Of a stretch of 64,000 nt of DNA, positions 43,104 to 51,862 are shown piece by piece. A program made the translations under genes and the position numbers. The notes below the pieces were generated by a model. That model made no database searches, was not told where the DNA came from, and saw nothing but the letters and a program-made list of their open reading frames with translations. Origin of the DNA: Novosphingobium malaysiense (lineage in GTDB: Bacteria; Pseudomonadota; Alphaproteobacteria; Sphingomonadales; Sphingomonadaceae); assembly GCF_000802225.1 (NCBI RefSeq), contig NZ_JTDI01000005.1, positions 62,001-126,000 of the forward strand. The letters are read 5' to 3'. Within the stretch, counting starts at the first letter, position 1; each line of letters opens with the position of its first letter.

Positions 43104-43568
43104 ATGGATCTGACAGTCAATCGGGGCAGCCACAGCATTTCGGTGGATCCGGAAAAGCCGCTGCTGTGGGTTCTGCGCGAGGATCTTCACCTGCCTGGCA
43201 CGAAGTTCGGATGCGGGGCGGGACTGTGCGGAGCCTGCACGGTCCTGCTCGATGGCCAGCCAGTCCGCTCCTGCCAGACACCGGTCGGAGCCGTCGGCGA
43301 GGCGACGATTACCACAATCGAGGATGTCACCTCCCAGCCTGCAGGACCGCATGTCGTGGCGGCGTGGGAAGACCTCGACGTGCCACAATGCGGCTATTGT
43401 CAGGCGGGACAGATCATGACGGCGACCTGGCTTCTGGAGCAGATGCCTGATCCGCAGGACGAAGATATCGATGCCGTGATGAGCGGGAATATCTGCCGCT
43501 GCTCCACATATCTGCGCATCCGCGAGGCGATCAGGCAGGCCGCCAAGGCAAAGGGAGCAGCGGTATGA
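43104..43568 (+). CDS. [2Fe-2S] small subunit of molybdenum hydroxylase (IorA-like)
   Basis: 154 residues from the ATG at 43104 with GGAGGG eleven bases upstream. The plant-type ferredoxin cluster ligands C37, C42, C45 and C57, and the second cluster ligands C96, C99, C131 and C133 (CGYCQ and CRC), are all present. It is the electron-transfer subunit of the xanthine dehydrogenase family. Its stop overlaps the large subunit start. It has no signal peptide of its own, so it would be carried out with the Tat-tagged large subunit. Confidence 0.92.
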   Translation: MDLTVNRGSHSISVDPEKPLLWVLREDLHLPGTKFGCGAGLCGACTVLLDGQPVRSCQTPVGAVGEATITTIEDVTSQPAGPHVVAAWEDLDVPQCGYCQAGQIMTATWLLEQMPDPQDEDIDAVMSGNICRCSTYLRIREAIRQAAKAKGAAV

Positions 43569-45769
43569 GTGGCTCGCTCGAAATCAGCCGCCGATCGTTT
43601 CTCTCGGTATCGCTGGTAGGTGGTGCGGTTCTCAGCTTCGGCGCCTGGCTGGCGCTGTCGGACGAGGCAGAGGCGGGTAGCAGCGGCGCGATGCTCAATG
43701 CCTTCATTCGCATCAACCCGGACAACAGTGTGGTGATCGGCGCCAAGAACCCGGAGATCGGCCAGGGCGTGAAGACGATGCTGCCCATGCTCATCGCTGA
43801 GGAACTCGACGTCGATTGGGAGCAGGTCCGGATCGAGCAGACCCTGGCAAACGAACAGAAATACGGCAGGCAGAGCGCGGGCGGCAGCCGTTCCACACCG
43901 GTCAACTGGCTGCCAATGCGGCAGGCCGGCGCGGCTGCCCGTAGCATGCTCGTCATGGCAGCAGCCACCAAATGGGGTGTCGCGTTCGAGACGCTCACCG
44001 CCGGCAGCGGCATGGTTCGTCATGCAGCATCCGGCCGAACCGCGACATATGCCTCGCTGACTGAAGCGGCCGTGAAGATCGCGCCACCGGCGCTGGACGC
44101 CGTGCCGCTCAAGCCCGACAGTGCCTTCAGGATCATAGGGACTTCGCGGCGCGGTGTAGACACGCCCGCCATTGTTCGCGGGCAGCCCCTGTTCGGCATC
44201 GATACCGAGCTGCCCGGCATGGTTTATGCCGCGCTGGAGGCCTGCCCGGTGTTCCAGGGCACGATCGCCGCGGTTGACGACCAGGCGGCGAAGGCGGTCA
44301 AGGGCGTACTTGCCGTGGTGCCAATCAATACCGGCCTTGTGCCCAAGGGTAGTTTCGATGCCCTCGCGATCATCGCCGACAGCTGGTGGACCGCGCAGCA
44401 GGCCCGCAGCAGGCTCAAGGTCGATTGGGACACCGGTACGCTCACGCAATTCTCGACGGAAGCCTACGCCGAACAGGCCGACACGGCCCTTGCCCAAGCG
44501 CCGGAGGCCGAAATCCTGAGCAAGGGCGACGTCGAAGGGCAATTGTCCGGTGCCGCCCGGACAGTAACGGCGCGCTATGACTATCCGTTCCTTGGGCATT
44601 GCACGCTCGAACCGCAGAACTGCACGGGCCTTTACGAGGACGGGCAACTCACTCTCTGGGCGCCATCGCAGTCGCCGGAAAGAGGGCGGCAGGAAGTTGC
44701 CGCGATGCTCGATCTCGCGCCGGATGCGATCAAGATCCACATGACCCGGATCGGCGGTGGCTTTGGCCGGCGGCTGATGAACGACTACATGGTCCAGGCC
44801 GCCCAGATTGCCCGAGCCGTTCCCGGCAAGCCTGTGAAGTTGATCTACACGCGTGGCGACGACATGCGGCACGATTACTACCGGCCGGGCGGATGGCATG
44901 AACTGACCGCCGGGTTGGACAACGAAGGCCGTCTCGTCGCGCTCAAGGATCACTTCGTGAGTTTCGGTGCCGATGGAGAACCCGTGCGCGCGGCGGAGCT
45001 GGAGGAAACCGAGTTCCCGGCGCAGATTGTCTCCGACGTGCATTTCGGTGCGACCTATCTGCCGACCAACCTTCCCACCGGCTGGCTGCGTGCGCCGACC
45101 TCCAATGCCATGGGGTTCGTGTTCCAGTCCTTCCTCGATGAACTGGCGGAAGCCGCCGGGGTCGACCTGCCGACATTCGTCCTGCGCATTCTGGGCGAGG
45201 ACCGTCTGCTGCCCAAGGTCGGCCGCGCCAACCAGTTCAACACCGGCCGTGCCCGCAAGGTTATCGAGGAAGTCTGCACATTCGCAAACTGGGACGCGAA
45301 ACGTCCATCCGGCGCCGGCGGCAGGGGAAGGGGCTTCGGCTTCTATTTCAGCCATGCAGGTTATTTTGCCGAAATTCTTGATGCCACGGTGTCCGAGGGC
45401 GGAACCGTCAAGGTCGACAAGATCTGGGTTGCCGGTGACATCGGCAGCCATGTGATCAATCCCGTAAATGCCCTGCACCAGGTTCAGGGAGCCGCTATCG
45501 AGGGATTGGCCCAGGCAATGATCGGTCAGAAGGTGGATCAGGTCGACGGCGCTATAGTGCAGGAGAACTTCGACAGTTTTCCCCTCCTGCGCATCGAAGC
45601 GGCGCCGCAGGACGTAGCGGTGACGTTCGTTACTTCGCCGTTCCCGCCAACCGGCCTCGGCGAGCCCGCGCTGCCGCCCGTCATTCCGGCTCTTGCCAAT
45701 GCCATCTATGCGGCCACCGGCAAGAGGATTCGTTCCCTCCCGATGCAACTGCAAGGCCAGACTGCCTGA
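43565..45769 (+). CDS. Molybdopterin-binding large subunit, aldehyde dehydrogenase/IorB-like, Tat-exported
   Basis: 734 residues; the ATG overlaps the small subunit stop (ATGA). A twin-arginine signal is at the start (SRRSFLSVSLVGGAVLSFGA). The remainder is the xanthine oxidase-family molybdenum domain pair, including RIGGGFGRRLMNDYM and GLGEPALPPVIPALANAIY, where the glutamate of GLGE[PA] is the usual catalytic base. Isoquinoline oxidoreductase and periplasmic aldehyde dehydrogenases (with a cytochrome c subunit) share this layout. With the cytochrome upstream it is probably a periplasmic aldehyde oxidising complex, fitting the aldehyde made by the neighbouring amine dehydrogenase. Confidence 0.88.
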   Translation: MSGSLEISRRSFLSVSLVGGAVLSFGAWLALSDEAEAGSSGAMLNAFIRINPDNSVVIGAKNPEIGQGVKTMLPMLIAEELDVDWEQVRIEQTLANEQKYGRQSAGGSRSTPVNWLPMRQAGAAARSMLVMAAATKWGVAFETLTAGSGMVRHAASGRTATYASLTEAAVKIAPPALDAVPLKPDSAFRIIGTSRRGVDTPAIVRGQPLFGIDTELPGMVYAALEACPVFQGTIAAVDDQAAKAVKGVLAVVPINTGLVPKGSFDALAIIADSWWTAQQARSRLKVDWDTGTLTQFSTEAYAEQADTALAQAPEAEILSKGDVEGQLSGAARTVTARYDYPFLGHCTLEPQNCTGLYEDGQLTLWAPSQSPERGRQEVAAMLDLAPDAIKIHMTRIGGGFGRRLMNDYMVQAAQIARAVPGKPVKLIYTRGDDMRHDYYRPGGWHELTAGLDNEGRLVALKDHFVSFGADGEPVRAAELEETEFPAQIVSDVHFGATYLPTNLPTGWLRAPTSNAMGFVFQSFLDELAEAAGVDLPTFVLRILGEDRLLPKVGRANQFNTGRARKVIEEVCTFANWDAKRPSGAGGRGRGFGFYFSHAGYFAEILDATVSEGGTVKVDKIWVAGDIGSHVINPVNALHQVQGAAIEGLAQAMIGQKVDQVDGAIVQENFDSFPLLRIEAAPQDVAVTFVTSPFPPTGLGEPALPPVIPALANAIYAATGKRIRSLPMQLQGQTA

Positions 45770-45863
45770 CACGCGGGCCGGGGGCTGTCGGTCGTTATCA
45801 AACCGGTCGATGCGGCCGTGGACGGCACCGATCGGCCTGCATGCCGGCACAAGGCAGCGGGCT

Positions 45864-45894
45864 GGCGGGGTGAGTCCATCGAACTCGCCCCGCC
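45864..45894. terminator. Hairpin between convergent genes
   Basis: GGCGGGGTGAG (45864-45874) pairs with CTCGCCCCGCC (45884-45894) with one G-T wobble. It lies between the molybdenum hydroxylase stop and the stop of the converging secreted-protein gene, fitting a shared terminator. No T-run. Confidence 0.5.
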
Positions 45895-45914
45895 GCCGAA
45901 GTGTTTGCCCTGTC

Positions 45915-47090
45915 TTATTCTTCCGCTTCGGCCGGCGTGTCTGCCGGCACTGCGTATTCGTGGATGTAGTTGATGACCGTTCGGGCATCGTCCACCGCGG
46001 TCGCGAACGCCGTGAAGGTGCCGGTCCCGCTGTAGTCCTCGTTGCCGAACACCGCGTCGTAGATGTTGACTTCGGTCGGGAGCCAGCTGCCGTCGTCCTG
46101 CTTGATCAGCACCGTTGTGGTCACGTCGCCGTAAGTGTCGGACCGGTCGTAGTTGTAGGTGCTGTAATCGACATCCGAGTAGGTCACGTCCCCGACCGTC
46201 GTGTCGTTGATGTCGAGGATGGCATTGATGTATGCCACGGCGTCCGGCGAGAGGGTCTCGAACTTGTCGGATGCGCCGGCCAGAAGACTGGTCGCGACAG
46301 CCATGTCCTCCGGCGTGAGTTCGCCATCGACGAGAAAGTCGAAATCGGTCCCGGGCAGGTCGGTAACTCCCGGAATCGTCCCTTCGGTCATCAGCGCGAC
46401 GTAGAGCGCCAGGTTTTCCAGCGGCGCATCGATCGTCTTGGTGGTCCCGTCAGGGTTGGTCACGACCAATCGTCCCGCGGCATCGGTGGTAATCGCCGTG
46501 GCCGTGCTGAGCAGAGCCACGACTTCGTCCGCACGCTGAATGAGCACCGACGTGGGCGCCCGTCCGACATTCAGGCGACCCATCTCGACTTCCTGGACCA
46601 GGCTCAAGTCGATCGGCGCGCCTTCGTCGTCGAGCGGGATGGGATTGCCCTCGGCATCGATCGGCTGGACGAAACCGTCCTCGTTCAGGATCGGAACGCC
46701 GTCGTCGTCGCGCAGGATGACGTAGAGATCGCCGTAAAGGTCACCGCGCGTGCTCCCGGCAGAGCCGGGCTGGCCGCCGTGTTCGTTCTTGCCTCCCTTT
46801 TCACCGGCCCAGCTTGGGCGGTCGGAGTCCTCGTCGGCAGAGCCGATATCGCGGAAGATGTCCTCCATTCCGCGGTGTCCACCGGCGGATGCTTCGCCAG
46901 GCGCGCGGCCCTTGCCACCCTTCTGGCCTTGTCCGCCGTGATCCTCGTGACTGTGATCGCTCCCGCTCTCGTGTCCGCCGTGCTCCTGTGCGGACGCGCC
47001 CACCGGAACGAGTGCCGCGACGCCTACGCTCATCGCTATCAGAGCAGCCGGGGCCGTTGCAGTAGCGACATTCTTCATAAATCTACGCAT
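45915..47090 (-). CDS. Secreted His/acidic-rich protein of unknown function
   Basis: 391 residues from the ATG at 47090 (GGAGGGG upstream; an ATG at 47078 is possible). The signal peptide ends GASAQ. Next comes a histidine/glycine/acid-rich stretch (HGGHESGSDHSHEDHGGQGQ), then segments with DDDGVPI, AEGNPIPLDDEG and DEGAPIDL repeats, then a longer mixed domain ending in an acidic tail. I do not recognise a family. The histidine-rich stretch could bind metal ions, but no known metal-binding fold is visible. It converges with the molybdenum hydroxylase and precedes no co-oriented gene closely. Confidence 0.7.
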   Translation of the reverse strand: MRRFMKNVATATAPAALIAMSVGVAALVPVGASAQEHGGHESGSDHSHEDHGGQGQKGGKGRAPGEASAGGHRGMEDIFRDIGSADEDSDRPSWAGEKGGKNEHGGQPGSAGSTRGDLYGDLYVILRDDDGVPILNEDGFVQPIDAEGNPIPLDDEGAPIDLSLVQEVEMGRLNVGRAPTSVLIQRADEVVALLSTATAITTDAAGRLVVTNPDGTTKTIDAPLENLALYVALMTEGTIPGVTDLPGTDFDFLVDGELTPEDMAVATSLLAGASDKFETLSPDAVAYINAILDINDTTVGDVTYSDVDYSTYNYDRSDTYGDVTTTVLIKQDDGSWLPTEVNIYDAVFGNEDYSGTGTFTAFATAVDDARTVINYIHEYAVPADTPAEAEE

Positions 47091-47185
47091 TCTCTATCTT
47101 CCCCTCCATGAATTGTGATAATCTAATATAATGCCGAGCGCGCTCAATGATGGAAATCAAAACCGGCTTCTCGCCCCTCGCGATG

Positions 47186-49615
47186 CTAAAGTGACCACGA
47201 CAGTCCGAGTCTGAAGAGACTTTCGCCATGCTTGAAACGGTCGGAATTTTCCGCGTACTCGACGTCGTAGGCACTATACTCGGTGATCGCGTAATCGGCC
47301 CGTAACCGAGCTCGCCCGCCAAGCCCGATCTCGAGCCCGACACCATAGCGCAGGCCCGTGCGGGTCTCGGTCGATCGAACGGCCTGGGATGACGTCGCGT
47401 ATCGAATGTCGAAACGGGTGCGGACCACGCCGATGCGGCCATAGACCAGCGCTGCATCGCCGATCAGGGCCCCCGCACGGGCCGAGCCACCAAAGGAATA
47501 GTCGTGATCCGCGGAATAGACCCGGCCCGAAGGGTCCCGTTCGATGTTCCAGTTGACCGTCGAAACGTCCCCTTCCGCTTCCACGCCCAGATAGGTTCGG
47601 TCGATGACCGCGCCGAAACCTGCGTAGAGGCCGATCAGGCCGCCACGGCTGGCGCGCGTGACGTCCAGCTCCGCGCCACCGCTGCGTGTGCCCTGGTTGC
47701 TGGAGGTCAGGGCGCCATGGCCCACCTCCAGGCCCACATAGGGGCCGCCGAACTCGACTGGCGGCAAGGCGTCGTCCGCAGATGGGGCCCGGCCGAAGCG
47801 AACGCCGCCGCCGATCCGGAACTGGGTTTCGCTCGATGAAAAGTTGTCGAACGCCCCTGCGCTGGCAGGAACATCGTAATCGTCATAGGACACGGTGATG
47901 TATTCAGCGCGTATGAACCCGGCAGCTCCGGCTGGGGCTTCGACGCCGATCCCGGCGGACAGCCCTGTGTGGCGGGCTGCTTCCGAATAGACATTTTCTT
48001 CGTAGATGTAGGCGGTGCGCAAGCGTGTCGAGAGCATGCCGAACCTTCCGTAGACGAGGTTGCGTTGCGCAGTCGCCCAGCCAAGTCGAGCGGAGACCCC
48101 AAAGGCATCGTCCTTGCCCAGCGAGAACATGCGGTCGCCCGAATGCTTCCAGTCTGGCCCGCCGAGGGTTCCTTCCACTTCCGCACCGAGATACAGCGAG
48201 CCGGCGAGAGCGCCGAAACCGGCCACCGCCACTGCCGCAGCCCCATGATCGCCGAAGTCCGCCGTGTTTTCGCCCTGGCCGCGAGGGCCGTCCAGACCGG
48301 TAATCAGCGTTCCTTGCCCGAACAGGATACCGGCGTAGGCGCCAGCCGGGACCGAGCCGCCCAGCGCGAGGCGGGGCGTATCGGCGGCAAAATGCGGACT
48401 CAGTTCGGCGCCTATGCTGATCTGGAAGCGACTTTGTTCGTAGTCGAAACCTGCTGCATTGGAGTTGCGCTCGCCATACATGTAGCTGGTGCCGACATAG
48501 AGGTGCCGGTTGAGCCAGTAGCGCCCCCACACGTCACCGCCGATCACGAATTCCGTGCGGTCCGCCCCGACGTAGTGATAATGGTTTCCGCTCACGCCGA
48601 TCCCGGCACTGACCCGCGGGGAAAGGTCGCTTCGCAACGAAACTCGGCCCGAGGTCAGAATGTAGGCAGACGCGCCCGGAAGCGTGGTCTCCTCGACGCT
48701 GCGATCAATCCGCACCGATCCGCCGAGGCCGTGCTTACCTTGCCAGTCCAGCACCACGCCGAAATCCCACGTGCTGACGCCGGGCAGCGCAACGTCGCGG
48801 TAATCCTGTTCCATCCAGCCGGCAAAGACCTCGCCGCTCAGCTCTTCGCCCAGCTTGCCGCGCAGACCGATGCCGGCCGAATAGCCATGCGAATTTCGTT
48901 GATAGCCCCAATCGTCGAACCGGCTGTCGTAATCGCGCCAGTTGAACGTGCCTTGCGCGAAGAGTTCGGCCCCGGACTTGAGCTTCACCCCGCCGCGTGC
49001 GCCGATCTCGCTCTGCACGCGATCGCGGTCGTCGTTGTTGATGGTTTGGCCGGCCCCTGGAACGTCCTTGAACACATAGCGAGTCACGGTGCCGGCAAGC
49101 CTGCTGCTGAATTGGCCGGATGAGCCCAGCAGCCCGAGGTAGCCGTAGCCGCGCTGGTATCTCGTGGGCTCGGTGCCGGCCACGGCTTCGGGCGAAGCGC
49201 GGTTTTCGTGCTCCCATTCCCATTCCCCACCACCGATCATCGAGAAGGCTGCGGACAGGCGGGCCCTGCCGTCCGCCGCCAGCGACCAATCCTCGTAATT
49301 CTCGCTGCCAAGGTCCGCGTAACGCCCGATTTCACCGTCCCCGCGAACCGTCAGACTGGTTGTCGCCGAGCCGATTTCGGCCCGAACAAAGGGACGCACG
49401 AAAAAGTAGAAATCGTCCTGCTCGCGATTGCGCGTCACATAGATGTTGTCGTTGTAGCCCGCGCCGAACTCGATTCCCGCGTCGATTTGCTCTTTCGATG
49501 CTGCCGGCCGGGCTTCTTTCGCATCTGTGTTTCTCGATGCCTGCGCAAATGCCGGCATCGGCAGCCCGCAGGCCATCGTTAGCACTGCTGCGCTTGCCTG
49601 CCGCGCCCTGTGCAT
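47186..49615 (-). CDS. Outer-membrane protein with three beta-barrel-like domains
   Basis: 809 residues from the ATG at 49615 (AGGGGGA nine bases upstream; an ATG at 49645 lacks a good site). The signal peptide ends PAFAQA. Residues to about 430 resemble the BBP2-type outer-membrane barrel family. Then two related domains follow, about 440-620 and 630-809; each has a YLGxExEG start, an LVYGRxGxxxTR segment and a G[LY]GVGxE/A segment, and the chain ends LFRLGLSWSL with a terminal leucine rather than phenylalanine. Tandem repeats of Omp25/31-like barrels fused to another barrel are unusual. Function unknown; located downstream of the RD-rich secreted protein. Confidence 0.75.
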   Translation of the reverse strand: MHRARQASAAVLTMACGLPMPAFAQASRNTDAKEARPAASKEQIDAGIEFGAGYNDNIYVTRNREQDDFYFFVRPFVRAEIGSATTSLTVRGDGEIGRYADLGSENYEDWSLAADGRARLSAAFSMIGGGEWEWEHENRASPEAVAGTEPTRYQRGYGYLGLLGSSGQFSSRLAGTVTRYVFKDVPGAGQTINNDDRDRVQSEIGARGGVKLKSGAELFAQGTFNWRDYDSRFDDWGYQRNSHGYSAGIGLRGKLGEELSGEVFAGWMEQDYRDVALPGVSTWDFGVVLDWQGKHGLGGSVRIDRSVEETTLPGASAYILTSGRVSLRSDLSPRVSAGIGVSGNHYHYVGADRTEFVIGGDVWGRYWLNRHLYVGTSYMYGERNSNAAGFDYEQSRFQISIGAELSPHFAADTPRLALGGSVPAGAYAGILFGQGTLITGLDGPRGQGENTADFGDHGAAAVAVAGFGALAGSLYLGAEVEGTLGGPDWKHSGDRMFSLGKDDAFGVSARLGWATAQRNLVYGRFGMLSTRLRTAYIYEENVYSEAARHTGLSAGIGVEAPAGAAGFIRAEYITVSYDDYDVPASAGAFDNFSSSETQFRIGGGVRFGRAPSADDALPPVEFGGPYVGLEVGHGALTSSNQGTRSGGAELDVTRASRGGLIGLYAGFGAVIDRTYLGVEAEGDVSTVNWNIERDPSGRVYSADHDYSFGGSARAGALIGDAALVYGRIGVVRTRFDIRYATSSQAVRSTETRTGLRYGVGLEIGLGGRARLRADYAITEYSAYDVEYAENSDRFKHGESLFRLGLSWSL

Positions 49616-49808
49616 TCCCCCAAGTCCCCCTGTCGCCTTTTGCATCGCCCCATATTGCCGCCACGTTCGAGTGGCGGCCCCGGCGAATTGCTTCGTTAAT
49701 GTCCCGAATGCTGAAATCGTGCTTCCGCCTGACTGGTCCTTTCCCCTTGCGCCTGCGCCTCAAGAATGCACCCGGACGGCGAGCGTACCATCGCCTGCAC
49801 CACGAGAG

Positions 49809-49850
49809 CCCCTCAGTTGCGGGACCCGTTGGAGTCCCGCGCCCGAGGGG
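49809..49850 (-). terminator. Two-tier hairpin after RD-rich protein gene
   Basis: The outer stem CCCCTC/GAGGGG (49809-49814 with 49845-49850) encloses the inner stem GCGGGAC/GTCCCGC (49819-49825 with 49834-49840). It begins eight bases after the stop of the gene at 49858 on the minus strand. No T-run. Confidence 0.5.
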
Positions 49851-49857
49851 AAGCCTC

Positions 49858-50562
49858 TCACTTGTTCGGCCCGCCAGCGAACCACGCGGGCACGTCTATG
49901 CCCATTTCGCGTGCCCGTTCGCGCGCGGTCGTCTGCATCTCCGTGCGAATGCGATTGCGTTCCTCGCTGCTGTTCGCGGCCCGCATACGCTGGTGGAACG
50001 CCAGGCGTTCCTGCGCGGTCAGCATCTGGGCAAGGTAGTAGCCATCGCGCATGCCGGATCCGGGGCGCTGCGGGCCGAACGGTGCCGATACCCCAAGGTC
50101 GCCGGCGCGCTCGCGAATCGTGTTCTGGAACTCGGAGCGGATCCGGTTCCGCTCCTCTGCGGACGTTGCCTGCTGCATCCGGTTGTGAAACTGCAGGCGT
50201 TCCTGATCGCTGAGCAGTTGCCAGCTTGCCATCTGGCCGACGACTGCCTGATCCACGTTGATCCGGTCGCGGTCCCGCAAACGGTCCTGATCGCGGTCGC
50301 CCGAACCGTCTTGCAGGCGATCCCGGTCGCGATCCCTGTCCTGATCGCCGGTGCCGTCCTGCAACCGGTCCTGATCCCTGGTGCGGTCCATCGTCCCCTG
50401 GCTGGACGGCATTGCGCCGCCCGGGCCCGCGCCGCCCATACCGCCGGCGCCACCGCCGCCACCCGGGCCGCTATCCGCCAGAGCGGGCACGGTCACGGCC
50501 GCCAGCGACACCGTGGCCAGGACGCTGGCCATTGCCCGAGCCATGGAAGTGTTTGCCTTCAT
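49858..50562 (-). CDS. Secreted Arg/Asp-repeat protein of unknown function
   Basis: 234 residues; signal peptide ending TVPALA. A glycine-rich segment (31-50) is followed by an Arg/Asp/Gln repeat (59-100). Two copies of a helical motif follow: LLSDQERLQFHNRMQQATSA and MLTAQERLAFHQRMRAANSS, each continuing EERNRIR. The tandem motif is about 50 residues and looks like periplasmic coiled or helical repeats. I do not know a function. The charged repeat is encoded by repetitive DNA (50263-50388). It lies 38 bases after the lipoprotein gene on the same strand. Confidence 0.7.
   Translation of the reverse strand: MKANTSMARAMASVLATVSLAAVTVPALADSGPGGGGGAGGMGGAGPGGAMPSSQGTMDRTRDQDRLQDGTGDQDRDRDRDRLQDGSGDRDQDRLRDRDRINVDQAVVGQMASWQLLSDQERLQFHNRMQQATSAEERNRIRSEFQNTIRERAGDLGVSAPFGPQRPGSGMRDGYYLAQMLTAQERLAFHQRMRAANSSEERNRIRTEMQTTARERAREMGIDVPAWFAGGPNK
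50263..50388. repeat. Degenerate GGTCNNGATCNC-type tandem repeat inside coding sequence
   Basis: The plus strand shows repeated CGGTCC/TGATCGC units (for example around 50285-50345) that encode the DRDQDR repeat of the secreted protein. Units are of mixed length with three-base phasing, consistent with slippage within a coding region. Confidence 0.6.
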
Positions 50563-50600
50563 TTCCTCGTCTCCTCCTGAAAGCCCAAGGTTATTCCCGC

Positions 50601-51194
50601 TCAGTCGCGGGGTCTGCGGATATCCGGGCCGATGCGGGCAATCACGTCGCGCGCATCGAATGCCCGCACATTCGTCGCCGGCATGGCGCCATGCCCCATG
50701 TGGATTTCAGCAGTCGCTTCGAAGCGCTCGACGGTTTGCGATTGCACCCGGTTCGCCCAGAACGGATCGCCGTAATAGGGGTACCAGCTGTTCCATCCGG
50801 TGCCGGGGGCATAGTAACGCCAGTAAGGCCGCCAATAGACATAGTCGGGTGCGAACCACGGGTCGTAGCGGGGATCGGGATAGGTGCTGCGATCGACCCG
50901 GTGCTCGACCTCGCGGTCGACGATGGCGAACCAGTCGTACCCCTGCTCGACAGTGAGTTCGGCAGCCCGGTACAGCAGATAGGATTCCACGGTCTCGCGA
51001 GAGGTCAGGCGGTTCCCCGCAAACGTCACCCGGTACTGGTCCGGAGCGATACGCATTTCGGAAAATCCGCCTGCTGCCGGACTGGTGGCGCTCAGCGGCT
51101 GGTATGGGGTGCTTCCCATGGTACTGCATGCTGCCAGCGCGAACGACAGCGCCGTCATTCCGGTCGCTAGCATACCCCGTTTGCCGAACCGCAT
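50601..51194 (-). CDS. CC0125/CC1285-family lipoprotein
   Basis: 197 residues from the ATG at 51194 (AGGAGG seven bases upstream). The lipobox LSFALAAC places lipidation at the cysteine, so it is anchored to a membrane facing the periplasm. The following YRVTFAGNRLTSRETVESYLL and RAAELTVEQGYDWFAIVDR are the conserved core of alphaproteobacterial CC0125-type proteins. The aromatic-rich middle (YVYWRPYWRYYAPG) is a variable insertion. Role unknown. A longer frame up to 51281 is open but begins with a poor start. Confidence 0.8.
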   Translation of the reverse strand: MRFGKRGMLATGMTALSFALAACSTMGSTPYQPLSATSPAAGGFSEMRIAPDQYRVTFAGNRLTSRETVESYLLYRAAELTVEQGYDWFAIVDREVEHRVDRSTYPDPRYDPWFAPDYVYWRPYWRYYAPGTGWNSWYPYYGDPFWANRVQSQTVERFEATAEIHMGHGAMPATNVRAFDARDVIARIGPDIRRPRD

Positions 51195-51491
51195 GAACAT
51201 CCTCCTGGGCGACGACCGTCGCCTCCGTGATTCTATTACCGTTTTCTTATATGAAGTTTCAAGCTGACCATTCCTTGACAAAAATCAGAAATTTCCACCT
51301 TCCCCTGCATTGGTGCCGACAGCTACCCGACGGTTGGGCAATCACGCACTTGATGTCGGGATATCGATAGCCTGCTATGTGCCAGGCTTGCCTTAGCCTT
51401 CGAAGAAATCACCCTCGGCATCGTTCGCCTTGTCGTCGTTGCGAGGCAGGAAGGCGTTGAAGCCGAAAGCCTTACCGCTGGGAAATACCGC

Positions 51492-51509
51492 CCCATTGCC
51501 GGCAATGGG
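51492..51509. promoter_or_regulatory. Perfect 18-bp palindrome near the UrcA-family gene end
   Basis: CCCATTGCC/GGCAATGGG is its own reverse complement with no loop. It is about 27 bases beyond the stop of the UrcA-family gene and about 300 bases before the lipoprotein start, on the minus strand. It may be a regulator site or, as RNA, a stem; nothing decides between these. Confidence 0.3.
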
Positions 51510-51535
51510 CAGGGCGTGGCCTTCGAAAGTTAATT

Positions 51536-51862
51536 TCAACTTTCTATGAGCACGCGGGTCTTGGCGTTTGTCGCATTGCCCAGGGCGTATTCGCGCCCCT
51601 CCTCGGCCGATTTGCGGGCTTCGCCCACGCAGCGATGCCAGTCGTCGAACCTTTTCAGGCCGGGCATGACTGGTTTGCCGCAGACTTGCCAGACTGCTTC
51701 GCGCAAGCGGCGGTCGAGCACCGCGAGTTGCCGTGGCTGCTGCAAGTCGAGGTCGCTGTATTTGACAACGGCTGTGCGCTGAATCCGCGATTCCGCCTGG
51801 GTCGGAACAAGTCCGGCGAAGGCCGAAATCGTCGCGAGCAGGACTATTGCTGGCTTGATCAT
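51536..51862 (-). CDS. UrcA family protein
   Basis: 108 residues from the ATG at 51862, preceded by GGGAGAG; a TTG at 51877 is the alternative. Signal peptide ending PTQAE, then TAVVKYSDLDLQQPRQLAVLDRRLREAVWQVCG, the VxYxDLDL...LxRRlrxAvxxvCg pattern of UrcA-family proteins of Sphingomonadales. The two conserved cysteines (VCG and HRCVGEA) probably form a disulfide. Function unknown, periplasmic. A hairpin (GAAAGTT/AACTTTC, 51525-51544) spans its stop. Confidence 0.8.
   Translation of the reverse strand: MIKPAIVLLATISAFAGLVPTQAESRIQRTAVVKYSDLDLQQPRQLAVLDRRLREAVWQVCGKPVMPGLKRFDDWHRCVGEARKSAEEGREYALGNATNAKTRVLIES

Noticed and set aside
43400..45988. 862-codon antisense frame across the molybdenum hydroxylase genes
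   Set aside because: Antisense open frames are expected in GC-rich genes; the product has no domain and the plus-strand genes are unambiguous.
50263..50388. CRISPR array
   Set aside because: The repeats are short, degenerate, in phase with a reading frame and encode DRDQDR; there are no unique spacers and no cas genes.
51393..51535. Small minus-strand frame ending FNAFLPRNDDKANDAEGDFFEG
   Set aside because: No start codon with a ribosome site between the UrcA-family stop and this segment; left unannotated.
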